Shown: positions 35,180 to 46,238, counted from the first letter of the stretch. The stretch: DNA of 64,000 nt from Bufo bufo (GCF_905171765.1 NC_053390.1:305974984-306038983), one strand, 5' to 3'. Made by a program: numbers and translations. The notes: a model not told the origin generated them from the letters alone.

Positions 35180-35526
35180 CTTGGCTTCTGAGAGACACTG
35201 CCACTCTGAGAAGCTCTTTTTATACCCAATCATGTTTCCAATTGACCTAATTAGTTTTAATTGGTCTTCCAGCTCTTCGTTATGCTCAAATTTACTTTTT
35301 CCAGTCTCTTATTTCTACTTGTCCCAACTTTTTGGGGATTTGTTGACACCGTGAAAATTGGAATCAATGTATTTTTTCTTTAAAATGATACATTTACTCG
35401 GATTAAACGTTTGATCTGTCATCTACGTTCTATTACAAATAAAATATTGACATTTGCCATCTCCACATCATTGCATTCAGTTTTTATTCACAATTTGTTT
35501 AGTGTCCCAACTTTTTGGGTTCAGTA

Positions 35527-36030
35527 TACAGTTCAAATCACTATATTAACAGTGGGAACATTATATAACTGTTTTAAATACCTATTTTGGCCTCTCTGCT
35601 TCCAAAAAAAAAACACAGCTCTTAGTGGAGTGAATGTCTGTTCAGCTTCTCTCCTCTGGTGTAATGATTCTAACAGCTCCTGCTAGGGGGGTTTCCCACC
35701 CAGGCTGTGTGTGAGGCTGGCTGTGATTGGTCAAAACTCCTGCTGTGTGTGAGGCTGGCTGTGATTGGTCAAGACTCCTGCCCAGCAACAACAGTTTATC
35801 TCTATGCTTTCTGTTTCTGCTGTGTCATTGAGCTTATCTTACATTATATAATGAATCTTAAAGGCATATTATCTTTTTCTGCTTCTGTGAACACAAAATA
35901 TATAACAGTTATATGACATCCAAACATGAAGTCACTGTAAATAACTCTGCTTTTGTCTTTAACACACAAACATAGGAACTGTATTAAGGTTATTGGCAGG
36001 TCTAGCTGTATAAACATATAAGCTATATTT
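35527..36030. repeat. Unrecognised; 38-bp tandem duplication at 35705-35780
   Basis: Two 38-base units (CTGTGTGTGAGGCTGGCTGT...) start at 35705 and 35743 and differ at one base. Otherwise no gene or known repeat seen. Confidence 0.6.
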
Positions 36031-36034
36031 TTAA

Positions 36035-36550
36035 CCCCTTAAGGACACAGCCATATTTCACCTTAAGGACCAGACCATTTTTTGCAAATCTGACAAGTGT
36101 CACTTTGTGTGTGAATAACTTTAAAATGCTTTTACTTATCCAGGCCATTCTGAAATAGTTTTTTCGTCACATATTGTACTTCATGACACTGGTAAAATGG
36201 AGTAAAAAAAAATCATTTTTATTTATAAAAAAAAAGACCAAATTTACCAAAAAGTTTGAAAAATTAGCAAATTTCCAAGTTTAAATTTTTCTACTTCTAT
36301 AATACATAGTAATATCTCCAAAATGAGTTATTACTTTACATTCCCCATATGTCTACTTCATGTTTGGATCATTTTGGGAATGCCATTTTATTTTGTGTGG
36401 ATGTTACAAGACTTAGATGTTTAGAAGCAAATCTTGAAATTTTTCAGAAATTTTCAAAAACGCACTTTGTAAGGACCAGTTCAGGTCTAAAGTCACTTTG
36501 TGAGTCTTACATAATAGAAACTACACCCCTCAAGGTATTCATTTGGAAAA
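36035..36550. repeat. TTAA-type long repeat, left part
   Basis: TTAA (36031-36034) then CCCCTTAAGGACACAGCC. The matching right end, GTGTCCTTAAGAAG before TTAA (52230-52233), is far away; together with 49286-52229 it may form one element split by later insertions. Sequence up to 'ctcaaggtattca' (36542) is repeated, inverted, at 58950-59467. Confidence 0.6.
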
Positions 36551-36799
36551 TTGCTGGGTCAAAGAACTGTAAAAATTGCTGTGTGAAAATTGTATTTTTA
36601 TGGACTGTTTGCCGCTTATTAAGTCACCGCTTGCTGTCAGTGAATAGACAGCGTTTTGCTCAAAGATGGCCGCTTAAGCTGACTGACTGATTTATTGCTG
36701 CGCCATCTCTGCATTTTGTTGGCGCGAAAAATTGGTGCCTTCTGCTAAAAGTGCGGGAAAGACTGGCTGTCCGCGCCACCGCCTTATCTTGAAATTTGC

Positions 36800-38101
36800 A
36801 TGTCTGCCAGTATGGACTCCGCCTCCCCCATGTTGGAGTACCTGGGGGGCGGCCTCCCAGGGCAATGGGAGGTCTTTTCTGAAATAATAGGTGCCGCCCT
36901 GTCTCTCTCCAGAGAAGGATCGAGCGTGTTGATGAGAGAGGACTGCTTCGATTTTGTGGCCGCACCTGCCGTCCAGATAATGGAACCTACCAAGTTGGAG
37001 CAAGAAGAAGCTCCACCGGCCTACACTCCGGGACCGGAGAGACCCACCAGCCTGCCATCAGGATCGCAGCCTGAGCCATACTTTGGCTCATGGAAAGACT
37101 TTGCTAGGCCCAGTATGCAGTGGTCTGCACTGATGGCGGAGGTACGGGAAGCGGACCACCTGCACAACCTCCGCGAAGGAGAGGAGGTGAAGTTTACCCC
37201 TGTCGAGGGAATGAGAGGCCCCTACGCAACAGCCATAACCCGTCCCAAGCCGGGATCCGAAGATTGGGAGGAGCCCCAAGAATCTGCCAGTCCAGGACAC
37301 GAACCGGATCGCCCGACAGAACCGGCGCACCATACCTTTCAGGAACGAGGCTCCTTCATTGGCCCAAATGTGTTTTGGCAGGCGACGGTATTGGAGAAGT
37401 GGGTGAGTCCGTACCCCTCACCTGAGCTGCCTCGTCGGGAGAAAACCTTGAAGGACATAGAGAACTTAGAAAAGTTCCATGCAGCACTAGATAACATACG
37501 ACGAGGGAAGAGTGCAGATGCGGTGCTGGAACCTGTGGCGACCGTGCCCGAGAATCCAGATCCCGTACCTGAACCGGCTGCAATTGTCACGGATTCCAGC
37601 CGCGACGCAGCATCCGAAAGTCTGGAGGAACAGATCGTCAGACTGGAGCTTCACCTTCGTGGCCTGCGCCAACTTGCCGCATCCCGAGTGGCGCCTCCGT
37701 CACCTGAGAGAAAGGATACAACAAAGGACTCAGATGCCCCTGAGCCAGTAGTCAGGGTTCCTGTCCCTGCCAGTTGGGCGACCCCTGTCACTACGCCCGC
37801 CGTCGCGGCACCGGAGAGACTTTCTTATTCAAGGTGTCGGGTCCGCCTCTTTCAGCCAGCGCCACCCAGACCCGCGATGCCTCCTGCCATGATTACACCT
37901 AGACCCACGGAGCCTCCTACAGTCTTCACCCCCAGACCAATGGGGCCTATACCCGTGAGAGGCCCATTTATGTTGCAACTACCCGCTAACACTATTTTGT
38001 GGGCCCAGCCATATATGGATCCTCGTGTCAGGCCCAGTCTGCCAACAGAACCAGGATGTACCACCAGTGACGACCCTAGTGGATATAACACATACCTGTG
38101 A
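36800..38101 (+). CDS. Gag-like Pro-rich protein of an LTR element (433 aa)
   Basis: The longest intact frame in the window after the Ngaro ORF. No catalytic domain. It contains a PPAY motif (EEAPPAYTPGP, about residue 73), like viral late domains; a long Pro/Glu-rich middle; FHAALDNIRRGKSADAVLEP near 230-250; a Leu-rich, probably helical or coiled segment (LEEQIVRLELHLRGLRQL, about 273-290); and a Pro/Arg-rich tail (MPPAMITPRPTEPPTVFTPR). No CCHC knuckle is visible. Context (leader upstream, LTR downstream) makes a gag-like structural protein the best guess. The start at 36800 is the first ATG of the frame. I do not recognise the family. Confidence 0.5.
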   Translation: MSASMDSASPMLEYLGGGLPGQWEVFSEIIGAALSLSREGSSVLMREDCFDFVAAPAVQIMEPTKLEQEEAPPAYTPGPERPTSLPSGSQPEPYFGSWKDFARPSMQWSALMAEVREADHLHNLREGEEVKFTPVEGMRGPYATAITRPKPGSEDWEEPQESASPGHEPDRPTEPAHHTFQERGSFIGPNVFWQATVLEKWVSPYPSPELPRREKTLKDIENLEKFHAALDNIRRGKSADAVLEPVATVPENPDPVPEPAAIVTDSSRDAASESLEEQIVRLELHLRGLRQLAASRVAPPSPERKDTTKDSDAPEPVVRVPVPASWATPVTTPAVAAPERLSYSRCRVRLFQPAPPRPAMPPAMITPRPTEPPTVFTPRPMGPIPVRGPFMLQLPANTILWAQPYMDPRVRPSLPTEPGCTTSDDPSGYNTYL

Positions 38102-38668
38102 GTGGGCCTGCCAGGCCATGATTTTGATTTTGCTGAGGGACCCTTACAGTGGATTTAACCCTTACAGGCCAGGAGTCCTTCGTTTTGGCACTATTGAGCT
38201 ACTGCCAGTTCCCCACGGCCCAGTGGTAGCTGGAGACCACTGAGAAGTTCATTGCTCTGCTGCCATACTGTTTACACGATCTCCTGCCTGCTTTCAGGAC
38301 TTAAGCCAAGTTGTGCCTGTTGTTTATTTTTGCACTTTAAACCTTTTAACCCCCTTTACAGGTAGAATAGGGACATTGCAGCACTATTTTATATGCCATT
38401 TTAATAATGTGGACTTTTATGTGCTGTGACTTTTTTATGCAAATCATAATTTCAAGAAATGTGCCCAGAGCTTACCCCAACGCCTGAGGGCCTCTGAGAT
38501 GCTGTTTTATGGGACTATTGTATTTAATTATTATGGACTATCCTGGTTATCCTTGATACGCTGCACCGGGTCAGCGCCCCCTGTTCCCTATACTATCCTG
38601 AGTGAAGAGAACGACGCCCCTTTTCACCGGACTTGTTCCTTTGCCAGCGGAGCTGACTGATATATATA

Positions 38669-39581
38669 CAGTACAGACCAAAAGTTTGGACACACCTTCT
38701 CATTCAAAGAGTTTTCTTTATTTTCATGACTATGAAGGCATCAAAACTATGAATTAACACATGTGGAATTATATACATAACAAACAAGTGTGAAACAACT
38801 GAAAATATGTCATATTCTCGGTTCTTCAAAGTAGCCACCTTTTGCTTTGATTACTGCTTTGCACACTCTTGACATTCTCTTGATGAGCTTCAAGAGGTAG
38901 TCCCCTGAAATGGTCTTCCAACAGTCTTGAAGGAGTTCCCAGAGATGCTTAGCACTTGTTGGCCCTTTTGCCTTCACTCTGCGGTCCAGCTCACCCCCAA
39001 CCATCTCGATTGGGTTCAGGTCCGGTGACTGTGGAGGTCAGGTCATCTGGCGCAGCACCCCATCACTCTCCTTCATGGTCAAATAGCCCTTACTTTCAAA
39101 GTTTTCCCAATTTTTCGGCTGACTGACTGACCTTCATTTCTTAAAGTAATGATGGCCACTCGTTTTTCTTTACTTAGCTGCTTTTTTCTTGCCATAATAC
39201 AAATTCTAACAGTCTATTCAGTAGGACTATCAGCTGTGTATCCACCTGACTTCTCCTCAACGCCACTGCTGGTCCCAACCCCATTTATAAGGCAAGAAAT
39301 CCCACTTATTAAACCTGACAGGGCACACCTGTGAAGTGAAAACCATTTCAGGGGACTACCTCTTGGAGCTCATCAAGAGAATGCCAAGAGTGTGCAAAGC
39401 AGTAATCAAAGCAAAAGGTGGCTACTTTGAAGAACCTAGAATATGACATATTTTCAGTTGTTTCACACTTGTTTGTTATGTATATAATTCCACATGTGTT
39501 AATTCATAGTTTTGATGCCTTCATAGTCATGAAAATAAAGAAAACTCTTTGAATGAGAAGGTGTGTCCAAACTTTTGGTCT

Positions 39582-39586
<5 letters not shown>
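38669..39586. mobile_element. Fold-back Tc1-like derivative, 918 bp, inserted in TA repeat
   Basis: Ends CAGTACAGACCAAAAGTTTG and, inverted, AGTACAGACCAAAAGTTTG. Long inverted arms (38669-38920 and 39340-39586) each encode the same transposase C terminus (GDYLLKLIKRM, KAVIKAKGGYFEEPR); the left arm reads it on the minus strand, the right arm on the plus. The centre 38921-39340 is partly unique. It is flanked by TA-rich DNA: (TA)4 on the left, (TA)n at 39587-39618 on the right. Non-autonomous. Confidence 0.8.

Positions 39587-39618
<32 letters not shown>
39587..39618. repeat. (TA)n microsatellite
   Basis: About 15 uninterrupted TA units directly after the fold-back element, possibly expanded from its TA target duplication. 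Confidence 0.9.
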
Positions 39619-39622
<4 letters not shown>

Positions 39623-39738
39623 TGCAAATGTAGATGTGTGTTCCTGCTTTGCACTTTTTGTCTTTGAGGTGACAGTTTCCAGCTGGGCAGGGCCCCTTGT
39701 GTTGCGCCGAGGACGGTCAACGTTAAAGCGACGGGGTA

Positions 39739-40422
39739 TGTAGTGTCCCACTAGGTAAATGTGGGCACTACACAAGGGTCAATTGGGCCACATTGTTCTC
39801 CACCTCCTGTGGAACAGTGGCATTGTATTTTACCTCAGATTTTAATGTGTATTAAAATCTGAGTAGAGGGAGCTAGGGAACCCCTAATATATATAGTCAG
39901 GTCCTGTTCAGGGAAAGGAGTGTAGAGTCAAAAGTGAGTATGGACTTTAGCTAGGCAGCAGCTGAAGTGAGCTTCTGACATGCAGCTAGACAGCCCAGGC
40001 TTCTAGATCCTACCAGGGGAAGAGTTACCTCCTGAGAAACCTGCAGTTGCTACAAAGTACAGCACAGAGCAGAGCAGAAGTGTTTCCAGCCAAACAACAG
40101 AGCTGAAGGGCAGAAGGATAAAGACAAAGCAAGGAGATATATACCTGAGGAAGTTTCTTTACCAAGGATAAAGCCACCAATAGGGCATAGGGGCCTTGGG
40201 ATCAAGACAGACAGGAGTTTTGAGGAATAGTGCACAGGATTTCTGAGGAAAAGGTGCAGGCTGATCTGTGAGTGTATTTAACTCTCTGAGTATCTTGCAA
40301 GAACATTGTTGCCTGCCATCATTGTATAAGCCTGCTTAAGACTGCCTCTGTGATATGGAACTGAACCTAAAAGAACTGTAAATAGTTAACCGTTCCAGTA
40401 AAGAAAGTTTTGGTTCACTACA
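39739..40422 (+). repeat. LTR with 7-bp inverted ends, 684 bp
   Basis: Starts TGTAGTG and ends CACTACA. An inner stem (gtagtgtccc.../gggcactac, 39740-39772) lies near the start. About 48 bases beyond the end, TGGCGTCACAAAC (40471-40483) resembles the primer-site-like TGGCGTCACGAACAGGA at 58219. This raises the alternative that the LTR extends to about 40470 and a second internal region began there. Confidence 0.6.
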
Positions 40423-40485
40423 AACTGTGTTCGTCAATTATTCCTATTGCAAATCGGTGTGCCACCGTTACCGGCACTGGCGTCA

Positions 40486-40658
40486 CAAACTTAAAGGGAT
40501 CTTGCCACCAGCACATTAAACCTGCAACACCCAGGGCACCTCACTTACCACCGGCCTGGTCCCTATACATTGAGAGTGCCCCAGAGGACTTCTGTGCCAG
40601 CCTCTCCATCACTGCTGTACGCCTGCCCAGGGTCTTCCTATAAACTGTGAGTAACCCA
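40486..40658. repeat. Truncated TTAA MITE start
   Basis: TTAAAGGGATCTTGCCACCAG at 40488 looks like the start of the AGGG...TGTCACC MITE group (compare 11093), without a matching right end. The sequence then passes into the duplicated block. Confidence 0.45.
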
Positions 40659-40895
40659 AGCAACCCTCGTTTGCCTAATAACCATGACCTCACTATCGCA
40701 ATACCCTGCAGGGCTGCGTACTGCACATAGATGACGTATGTTAAGGGAAGATGCATTCTTATATCTTGGTAAGAGCAGACTATCATTATAAACACATCAA
40801 ACTTTTTGGAAACAGCAGAGTTCATGCAGACATAGAGCATAGAGTATATACAGAGAACAAGGTTGAGCACGAGGTACAGGCAGTTGTGAAGACAT
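40659..40895. repeat. Duplicated block X, copy 1 (left part)
   Basis: Together with 46239-46306 it makes about 305 bases that recur nearly unchanged at 48257-48565. The Ngaro element interrupts copy 1 after 'gaagacat'. Small differences (indels in 'cagactatctta') separate the copies. Confidence 0.85.
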
Positions 40896-40992
40896 GTGTT
40901 AAGGCCGATCCATTGGCCTGTATTTGTGGGAGGGGCACGGTTGCCTATATCATGGCACCTCTGCCCCTCCTTCAATGAACGTTGTGTCAAAC
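40896..40992 (+). repeat. Ngaro split direct repeat A1
   Basis: 97 bases beginning GTGTTAAGGCCGATCC; identical to A2 at 45993-46089. It contains an inner stem (gccgatccattggcc) and 'ggaggggcacgg'. Confidence 0.9.
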
Positions 40993-42165
40993 GCTGGCCT
41001 CGTTCCGTGTGTGAAGTTGCGTCTGGTCCTAGAAGTTCGTTTCCACGCAAAGCAAGCTACTAGATCAGGTAAGTGGCTGCCACATTGCAGTCTCGGCTCA
41101 CAAGTCCGGCCGGCAGTGCCGGCTCCCTTAGGTAAAAGGGGGCCACACTGCACCGGAGCGTCTGCCAGGAGCTCCGACTCCCACGTGGCACGAATCGTAG
41201 GGTGCAGGGATCAGCGCGATCCTGATTCATACGTCTCTCCTCCCCTAATGTCTGGCACGGGCCGCTGTGCCATTAGCTAGGTAGGGCTCACCACAGCTGT
41301 AGTTTAATTCCTCTCCCCTCATGCCCCTCATGCCCCCCATGTCCGTACTGGCCCTTGTCATGTCGGCCGCACACTCACCTCAGCGTCCTGCTTGCGGTCT
41401 CCTCCGCTGTCTGCCCGATGCTGCAGGTGGCTGGCGCTGTGTGGGCTCCCCCTGGTGGCCGCCGGAGTCAATGCAGTCCATGGAGCAGTGTTGGATGTCA
41501 CAGGCTCCCTCCGGTGGCGTCTGCCGGCTGTACAGTCCATGGTTCTGTGCCCTGTGTTGGCTCCATCTAGTGGCCACCAGGGGTTATGACCACAAAAAAA
41601 AAAAAAAAAAGTGTTGAAAAATGGTGTTTAAATATATAAATAAATTATTTAAACATATATAAAAAAAAAAAAAAAAAAAGGGGGGAGAAAAGGGAAATGA
41701 TTATAGAGTGTTACTCATGCTTGATTGATGGAGTTTTAAGGAAGGGGCGATATACTTGTTTAGTGCTAGTTAGAGGATATCTGTATTGTTGGTCAAACGC
41801 CTCTACGTTTGGCGCCATGACGTACGCAAGGATCTTACATGTGATTTTATTCCAGGATTTGTCTCATCCTTCTTCATACACATTCTGCTCGTTGTTTCAA
41901 CCGTCAGGGTACAGTATGGCAGTAGCTATGTCGTGATTCTATTCCGTTCTCTCCTTCTGGTAATAGGTCAATTGTGCCACGGTCAGACTCACCATTCACT
42001 GAGGTGTTATAGGTCCAGCTATCGCTTCTCCTTGGCTCAGGTTCTCTTTCTCACTCGTTTTTTTTTCACAGTTGCATGGGTCTCGGCCTTCCCACAGCCA
42101 CGTCACTTCGTCCCAGTATCGGTTGACAGTCAGGAGTTGATTTATGCATACTGTATCCGCAGGGT

Positions 42166-44916
42166 ATGTCACATGCTTCAGACATAGTGGAGGCTTCGGT
42201 CGACGAGAACCCCGCCAGGATGTCAGAAGGGGGCAGTGTGTCGTCTCTTCGCACTTGGACCGTCCCTAGGCTGATGTCGGAGTTGTCCAGACGGAGTATT
42301 GCATATCCCGCTACTGCCAGGAAGGCTGAGTTATACCGGTTATTGGTCATTAACTCAGGCCCTCAGCAGCAGGAAGAAGTCTCCACGGTCACGGTTCAGA
42401 ACTCGCTGACACAAATCCATCTGTTGCTGAATAACTTGACTTCGTCCGTCACGGATGTGCAAACCAGGTTGCAAGCGGTTGAGTCACGTTGTTTTGCTAC
42501 TACTCCGCATACCATCGATGCCGCTGTTCCATCCACTTCTACGGCGACAGGGGCAGGTATCCCTGTGACTGCGCCCAGTATTATGCCGGCACATTTTGTT
42601 CCTGCCAATCTAAAGAAGGACATCCTGGAAGGTAGAGATGTCAATCTAGCATCCTTACTGGTCGCTACCCGGGATCTGTCTGATAGTAGGGTAATTGCCT
42701 GTGGGGATGTGTCAGTGATCCTGAAAGGCCGTGACCATAGGCTGAACCGCAAGCTCACGGTACCTGAATTTGTGCTCGCATTTAGTTTATACAGAGACGT
42801 AATCTGTTCAGTTCGTCCTGAGAGAAGGGAAGAACTTGACTTGTACTTGTTCAGAATAACGGAGTTGGGGTACAAGTATGGTGGTAGTTCATTCTATGAC
42901 TACCATTGTTCTTTCTCGGCCAAGGCAGCTGCCACCTTAAGCCAGTTCCAGTTTGTTACCAACTGGGCCAACATTGATACAGAGATTTTTTGTAGGCACT
43001 TCGCCGGGCTTAAGGCGCCTTCATGCTCCCTGTGCCAATCGATTGACCATTCCACGGCATGGTGTCATAAGGCCGCTCAGAGTGAGGGGTCTAGTTCTGC
43101 AGATCCTGTTCCCGGCCCGTCCGATTCATTCAGATCCTCGGGTTTAGTTGACAAACTGGGCAGACCCATCAAATTTCTCGGCAGGTCACAGATCTGTAAC
43201 AATTTCAACTATGCATCCTGTAACTTCAGTCAGTGCCGCTTGCTACACATATGTACTAACTGCTTCAGAGCCCACCCTAAAGTAGTTTGTTCATTAAAAG
43301 CAGATAATAATTACATGTGTGTTGTTAATATAGTTCATTTGCAGCAGTTCCTATGCAGGTATCCTGACCCGGGCTTCGTGGAGTTCCTTAGTTCAGGGTT
43401 CATGTTCGGTTTCCACACTGGGGTGGTGGCCCTTCCAGATTCCACACACGAATGTAGGAACCTACAGTCCGCTGACCAACACCCTGAGGTTTCCGATAGG
43501 TTAATAGCAGCGGAGTTAGTCAAAGGTTTCCTGATAGGTCCTTTTTCATCATCACCCTTTGATAGGTGGAGAATCAGCCCGATAGGAGTCGTGTTTGGCA
43601 AATTTAGTAACAAAGAGAGGTTGATTATCGACCTGTCCGCCCCGCATGGTGCCCCTACACCTAGCATCAACTCTCTAATTCCGTCAGAAGAGGTTAGCAT
43701 GAGATATGCCACCATAGATCAAGCCATTGCTCTTATCTTACAGTTAGGTCCCAGCACAATCCTTTCTAAAGCCGATATTTCAGACGCCTTCAAATTACTA
43801 CCGATCAAACCGTCCCTCTGGCAGTGGTATGGCATCAAATGAAGGGGCCTTTATTATTTTGCTTCCAATCTCACATTCGGGTCTAAGAGTAGCCCGTGGT
43901 TATTTGACCAGTTAGCCAAGGCGCTTCACTGGATTTTAGTCCATGAATTCCACTGTAGCAATGTTATTCACTATCTGGATGATTTTTTAGTTGTTGAGCG
44001 TCCTGACGCTCCCCCCAAAGACCTTCATTTGCTGCTGGAGTGTTTCAGACAACTAGGGGTTCCTGTCTCTCCCAAGAAAGTTGAAGGTCCCTTCGCAGTC
44101 ATCACATTCCTTGGTATAGTCTTGGACAACCAGAACATGGTTGCCAGGTTGCCAAGGGACAAATTACAGAGAATCAGGGAAGCCGTTCATAATTTCACAT
44201 CTACTAGAGTGGTCCAAAAAGTTCAGCTACAGTCTCTGTTAGGCATGCTGAACTTTGCGATGCGCATAATTCCGCAAGGTAGGGCATTTGTATCTCGATT
44301 ACTTTCTCTCCTTCATTCAGCCCCTTCCCAGGATAGCAGCATAGGTCTGGACGATATGGTCATGGCTGACTTAAACATGTGGGATCATTTTCTCACGCAA
44401 TGGAATGGCATCTCGCTCTTTGTTCCCACAATATCCGCTAAATCCCCCGTAGTTTTGTCCGACGCCGCCGCCAATACAGGTTTCGCTGCTATTTTTGGCA
44501 ACCATTGGTTAGCAGACAGATGGCCAACCGAAGTTAGTTCCATTCCTGGGTTTTTCCGTACCTCAGCAGTTTTTTAACTCTACCCCTTAGTGGCAGCATC
44601 CTATACCTGGGGTCAAAGTTGGTCAGGTCAGACTGTGTCCTTCGTGTCCGATAATGCAGCCGTCATCGAGATTCTCAATAGTGGGTCTTCTAAGTCTCCA
44701 TATGTCATGTCATTTCTTAGGCGCTTGGTCCTTCTGTCATTACAACACCAGTTTCGTTACATAGCTTCACATATAGCCGGTAACCACAACACAGCAGCCG
44801 ACGCGTTATCTCGTTTTAATTTTACCCTCTTTTCACAGATCTGTCCGGAAGCAGACGCCATCGGGAGCCCAGTCCCCCCATACGCAGCTCTGACCCTTCC
44901 ATATAAGCTCATCTAG
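42166..44916 (+). pseudogene. Ngaro gag-RT-RNase H reading frame with two in-frame stops
   Basis: One continuous frame broken by TGA at 43840-43842 and TAA at 44575-44577. Order: SAP-like DNA-binding motif (about residues 28-60; TWTVPRLMSELSRRSIAYP then ARKAELYRLL); capsid-like region; CCCH zinc finger (CNNFNYASCNFSQCRLLH, residues about 343-360) followed by CTNC...HPKVVC; RT from about 440 (RLIIDLSAPHGAP, KADISDAFKLLPI, then YLDD in IHYLDDFLVV after the first stop); RNase H (VLSDAAANTGFAA; FVSDNAAVIE; SHIAGNHNTAADALSR). The RNase H tail is typical of the DIRS order. The start at 42166 is chosen as the first ATG before the SAP region. Confidence 0.85.
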
Positions 44917-44925
44917 CCACCGCTC

Positions 44926-45842
44926 GGTCACTGTTACTCAAGTCCCTCTCACCCAATACAGCCAGAGCCTACCAGACAGGTTGGAGAGCCTTCCAGAGAT
45001 TTCAGGACTCTCATCCGCAAGGTGACACCGAGTTCGTTCCATACATCCTGGCGTTCATAGGTTACTGTCACACCAATCTGAAACTATCCCACGCCACGGT
45101 CAAGTCCTACCTCGCAGGGGTGCAACATTTTAGAGCCATGAGTTTCACCCAGCCAGGTTCATTGTTTTCTATTCATGTCATTAAAGCTACTCTGAGGGGT
45201 CTCGAGAAAAGCGACTGCGAGTCACGCACTCGCCGGCTACCCGTCTCTGGCCAGCTTTTCCGCGACCTTTCCGACTTGTTAGACAAGAAACCATTCGGTG
45301 CCCTGCACAGTTTCATAATAAAAGCTGCCATGTACCTGGCCTTTTACGGGTTTTTGAGACCGGCCGAGTTTACTTCACCGGCTAACAGCAGCAGGTACGT
45401 CACTCTCGGTCAGCTCTCGGCTTCCAGAGATGGTTTCATACTCTCTCTACTCACCTCCAAAACCTCTCAGGTAGGCCCTCCGACCCAGGTGTTTTACTTC
45501 CCGACCTCTCATCTTTGGTGTCCCGTGCGCGTGCTACAACAGCTTCTGTCCTCTCTGCCAAACAAGCCGCCCGGCAGTCCTTTGCTACCATTCAATAATT
45601 CTCACCTTACCTGTCCCCAGTTCATATCTCATATTCGTGTTTTACTGACTAATCTGGCAGTAGACCCATCCTCAATATCCGGGCATTCATTTCGCATAGG
45701 GGCGGCATCCGCCGCGTCAAGAAGTCGGGTTCCAGCACACCTAATCAAAATACTAGGTCGCTGGCGTTCGTCCTGTTTCAGCCGCTACGTTCCTTGTCCG
45801 TACACTGAAATGAATCTTGCCTGTCAGAATTTGGTGTTATGA
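44926..45842 (+). CDS. Ngaro tyrosine recombinase, apparently intact domain
   Basis: The frame opens before 44940 with SPNTARAYQTGWRAFQRF (SAM-like N-terminal domain) and continues with KLSHATVKSYLAGVQHFRAM. Catalytic domain: FYGFLRPAEFTS (first Arg), TSKTSQ (Lys), SGHSFRIGAASAA (His-x-x-Arg), LGRWRSSCFSRYV (Trp; nucleophile Tyr about residue 285). All expected catalytic residues are visible. It would integrate a circular cDNA by site-specific strand exchange, leaving no target duplication. It lies in a different frame from RNase H; whether by mutation or normal arrangement is unclear. No obvious own start codon. Confidence 0.85.
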
Positions 45843-45889
45843 ATAAATGTTTGTAGCATTCCGATATGATAGTAATTGTTGTTCTTTTT

Positions 45890-45992
45890 GGCCTCCTTCA
45901 GCTATCCCTTCAACGTCACGGTTTCGGCATAACTCTAACCGCTTTAGCTAGCCAGCAGGTAGGAGTCCTTCTTCGTGAGTGCCCGACCACAA
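45890..45992 (+). repeat. Ngaro split direct repeat B1
   Basis: 103 bases beginning GGCCTCCTTCAGCTATCCC and ending GACCACAA; identical to B2. It abuts A2 directly, mimicking the joint of a circular intermediate. Confidence 0.9.
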
Positions 45993-46089
45993 GTGTTAAG
46001 GCCGATCCATTGGCCTGTATTTGTGGGAGGGGCACGGTTGCCTATATCATGGCACCTCTGCCCCTCCTTCAATGAACGTTGTGTCAAAC
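45993..46089 (+). repeat. Ngaro split direct repeat A2
   Basis: Identical to A1. A 46-base spacer separates it from B2. Confidence 0.9.
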
Positions 46090-46135
46090 TCTCCCACCCT
46101 ACCCACCCTCAATCTCAGCTTCTCACCAAGGGGAT

Positions 46136-46238
46136 GGCCTCCTTCAGCTATCCCTTCAACGTCACGGTTTCGGCATAACTCTAACCGCTTTAGCTAGCCA
46201 GCAGGTAGGAGTCCTTCTTCGTGAGTGCCCGACCACAA
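46136..46238 (+). repeat. Ngaro split direct repeat B2 (element end)
   Basis: Identical to B1. Its last bases GACCACAA meet the flank ATAAAACTTGAGC, which continues the interrupted block X. Confidence 0.9.

Larger units (their letters stand above)
26544..35524 (-). mobile_element. Tc1-like DD34E element split by a 7.4-kb insertion
   Basis: Ends on the plus strand: TA (26542-26543) then CAAACCGGATTCCAAAAAAG; far end GGGTTCAG before TA (35525-35526). Terminal repeats extend through GTGAATAAAAACTGAATGCA on both sides. Without the insertion (27567-34961) the element would be about 1.58 kb, normal for Tc1. Transposase N terminus lies at 35179-34964, the rest at 27564-26764. Confidence 0.9.
36560..40422 (+). 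mobile_element. Non-autonomous LTR element: leader, gag-like ORF, 3' LTR
   Basis: Leader 36560-36799, a 433-codon open frame, about 560 bases of 3' region, then an LTR at 39739-40422. No protease, RT or integrase motif lies between the frame and the LTR. A fold-back Tc1 derivative sits in the 3' region. The 5' LTR was not found; it may have been lost where the leader abuts the TTAA repeat. The limits are approximate. Confidence 0.55.
40896..46238 (+). mobile_element. Ngaro-type tyrosine-recombinase retrotransposon, 5343 bp, complete ends
   Basis: Structure: A1 (40896-40992), 5' region, gag-RT-RNase H, tyrosine recombinase, B1 (45890-45992), A2 (45993-46089), B2 (46136-46238). A1 equals A2 over 97 bases and B1 equals B2 over 103 bases by reading. 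This split-direct-repeat plan and the lack of any target duplication (empty site at 48497/48498) fit Ngaro-like elements of the DIRS order. Three lesions in the coding part (two in-frame stops, one frame change) make this copy inactive. Poly-A runs lie at 41596-41611 and 41661-41678. Confidence 0.9.

Noticed and set aside
36349..36690. 113-codon frame similar to one at 58919-59173
   Set aside because: The similarity is between copies of a non-coding TTAA-type repeat; frames break at different places.
37120..37425. Alternative-frame ORF overlapping the 433-codon frame
   Set aside because: GC-rich shadow frame without motifs.
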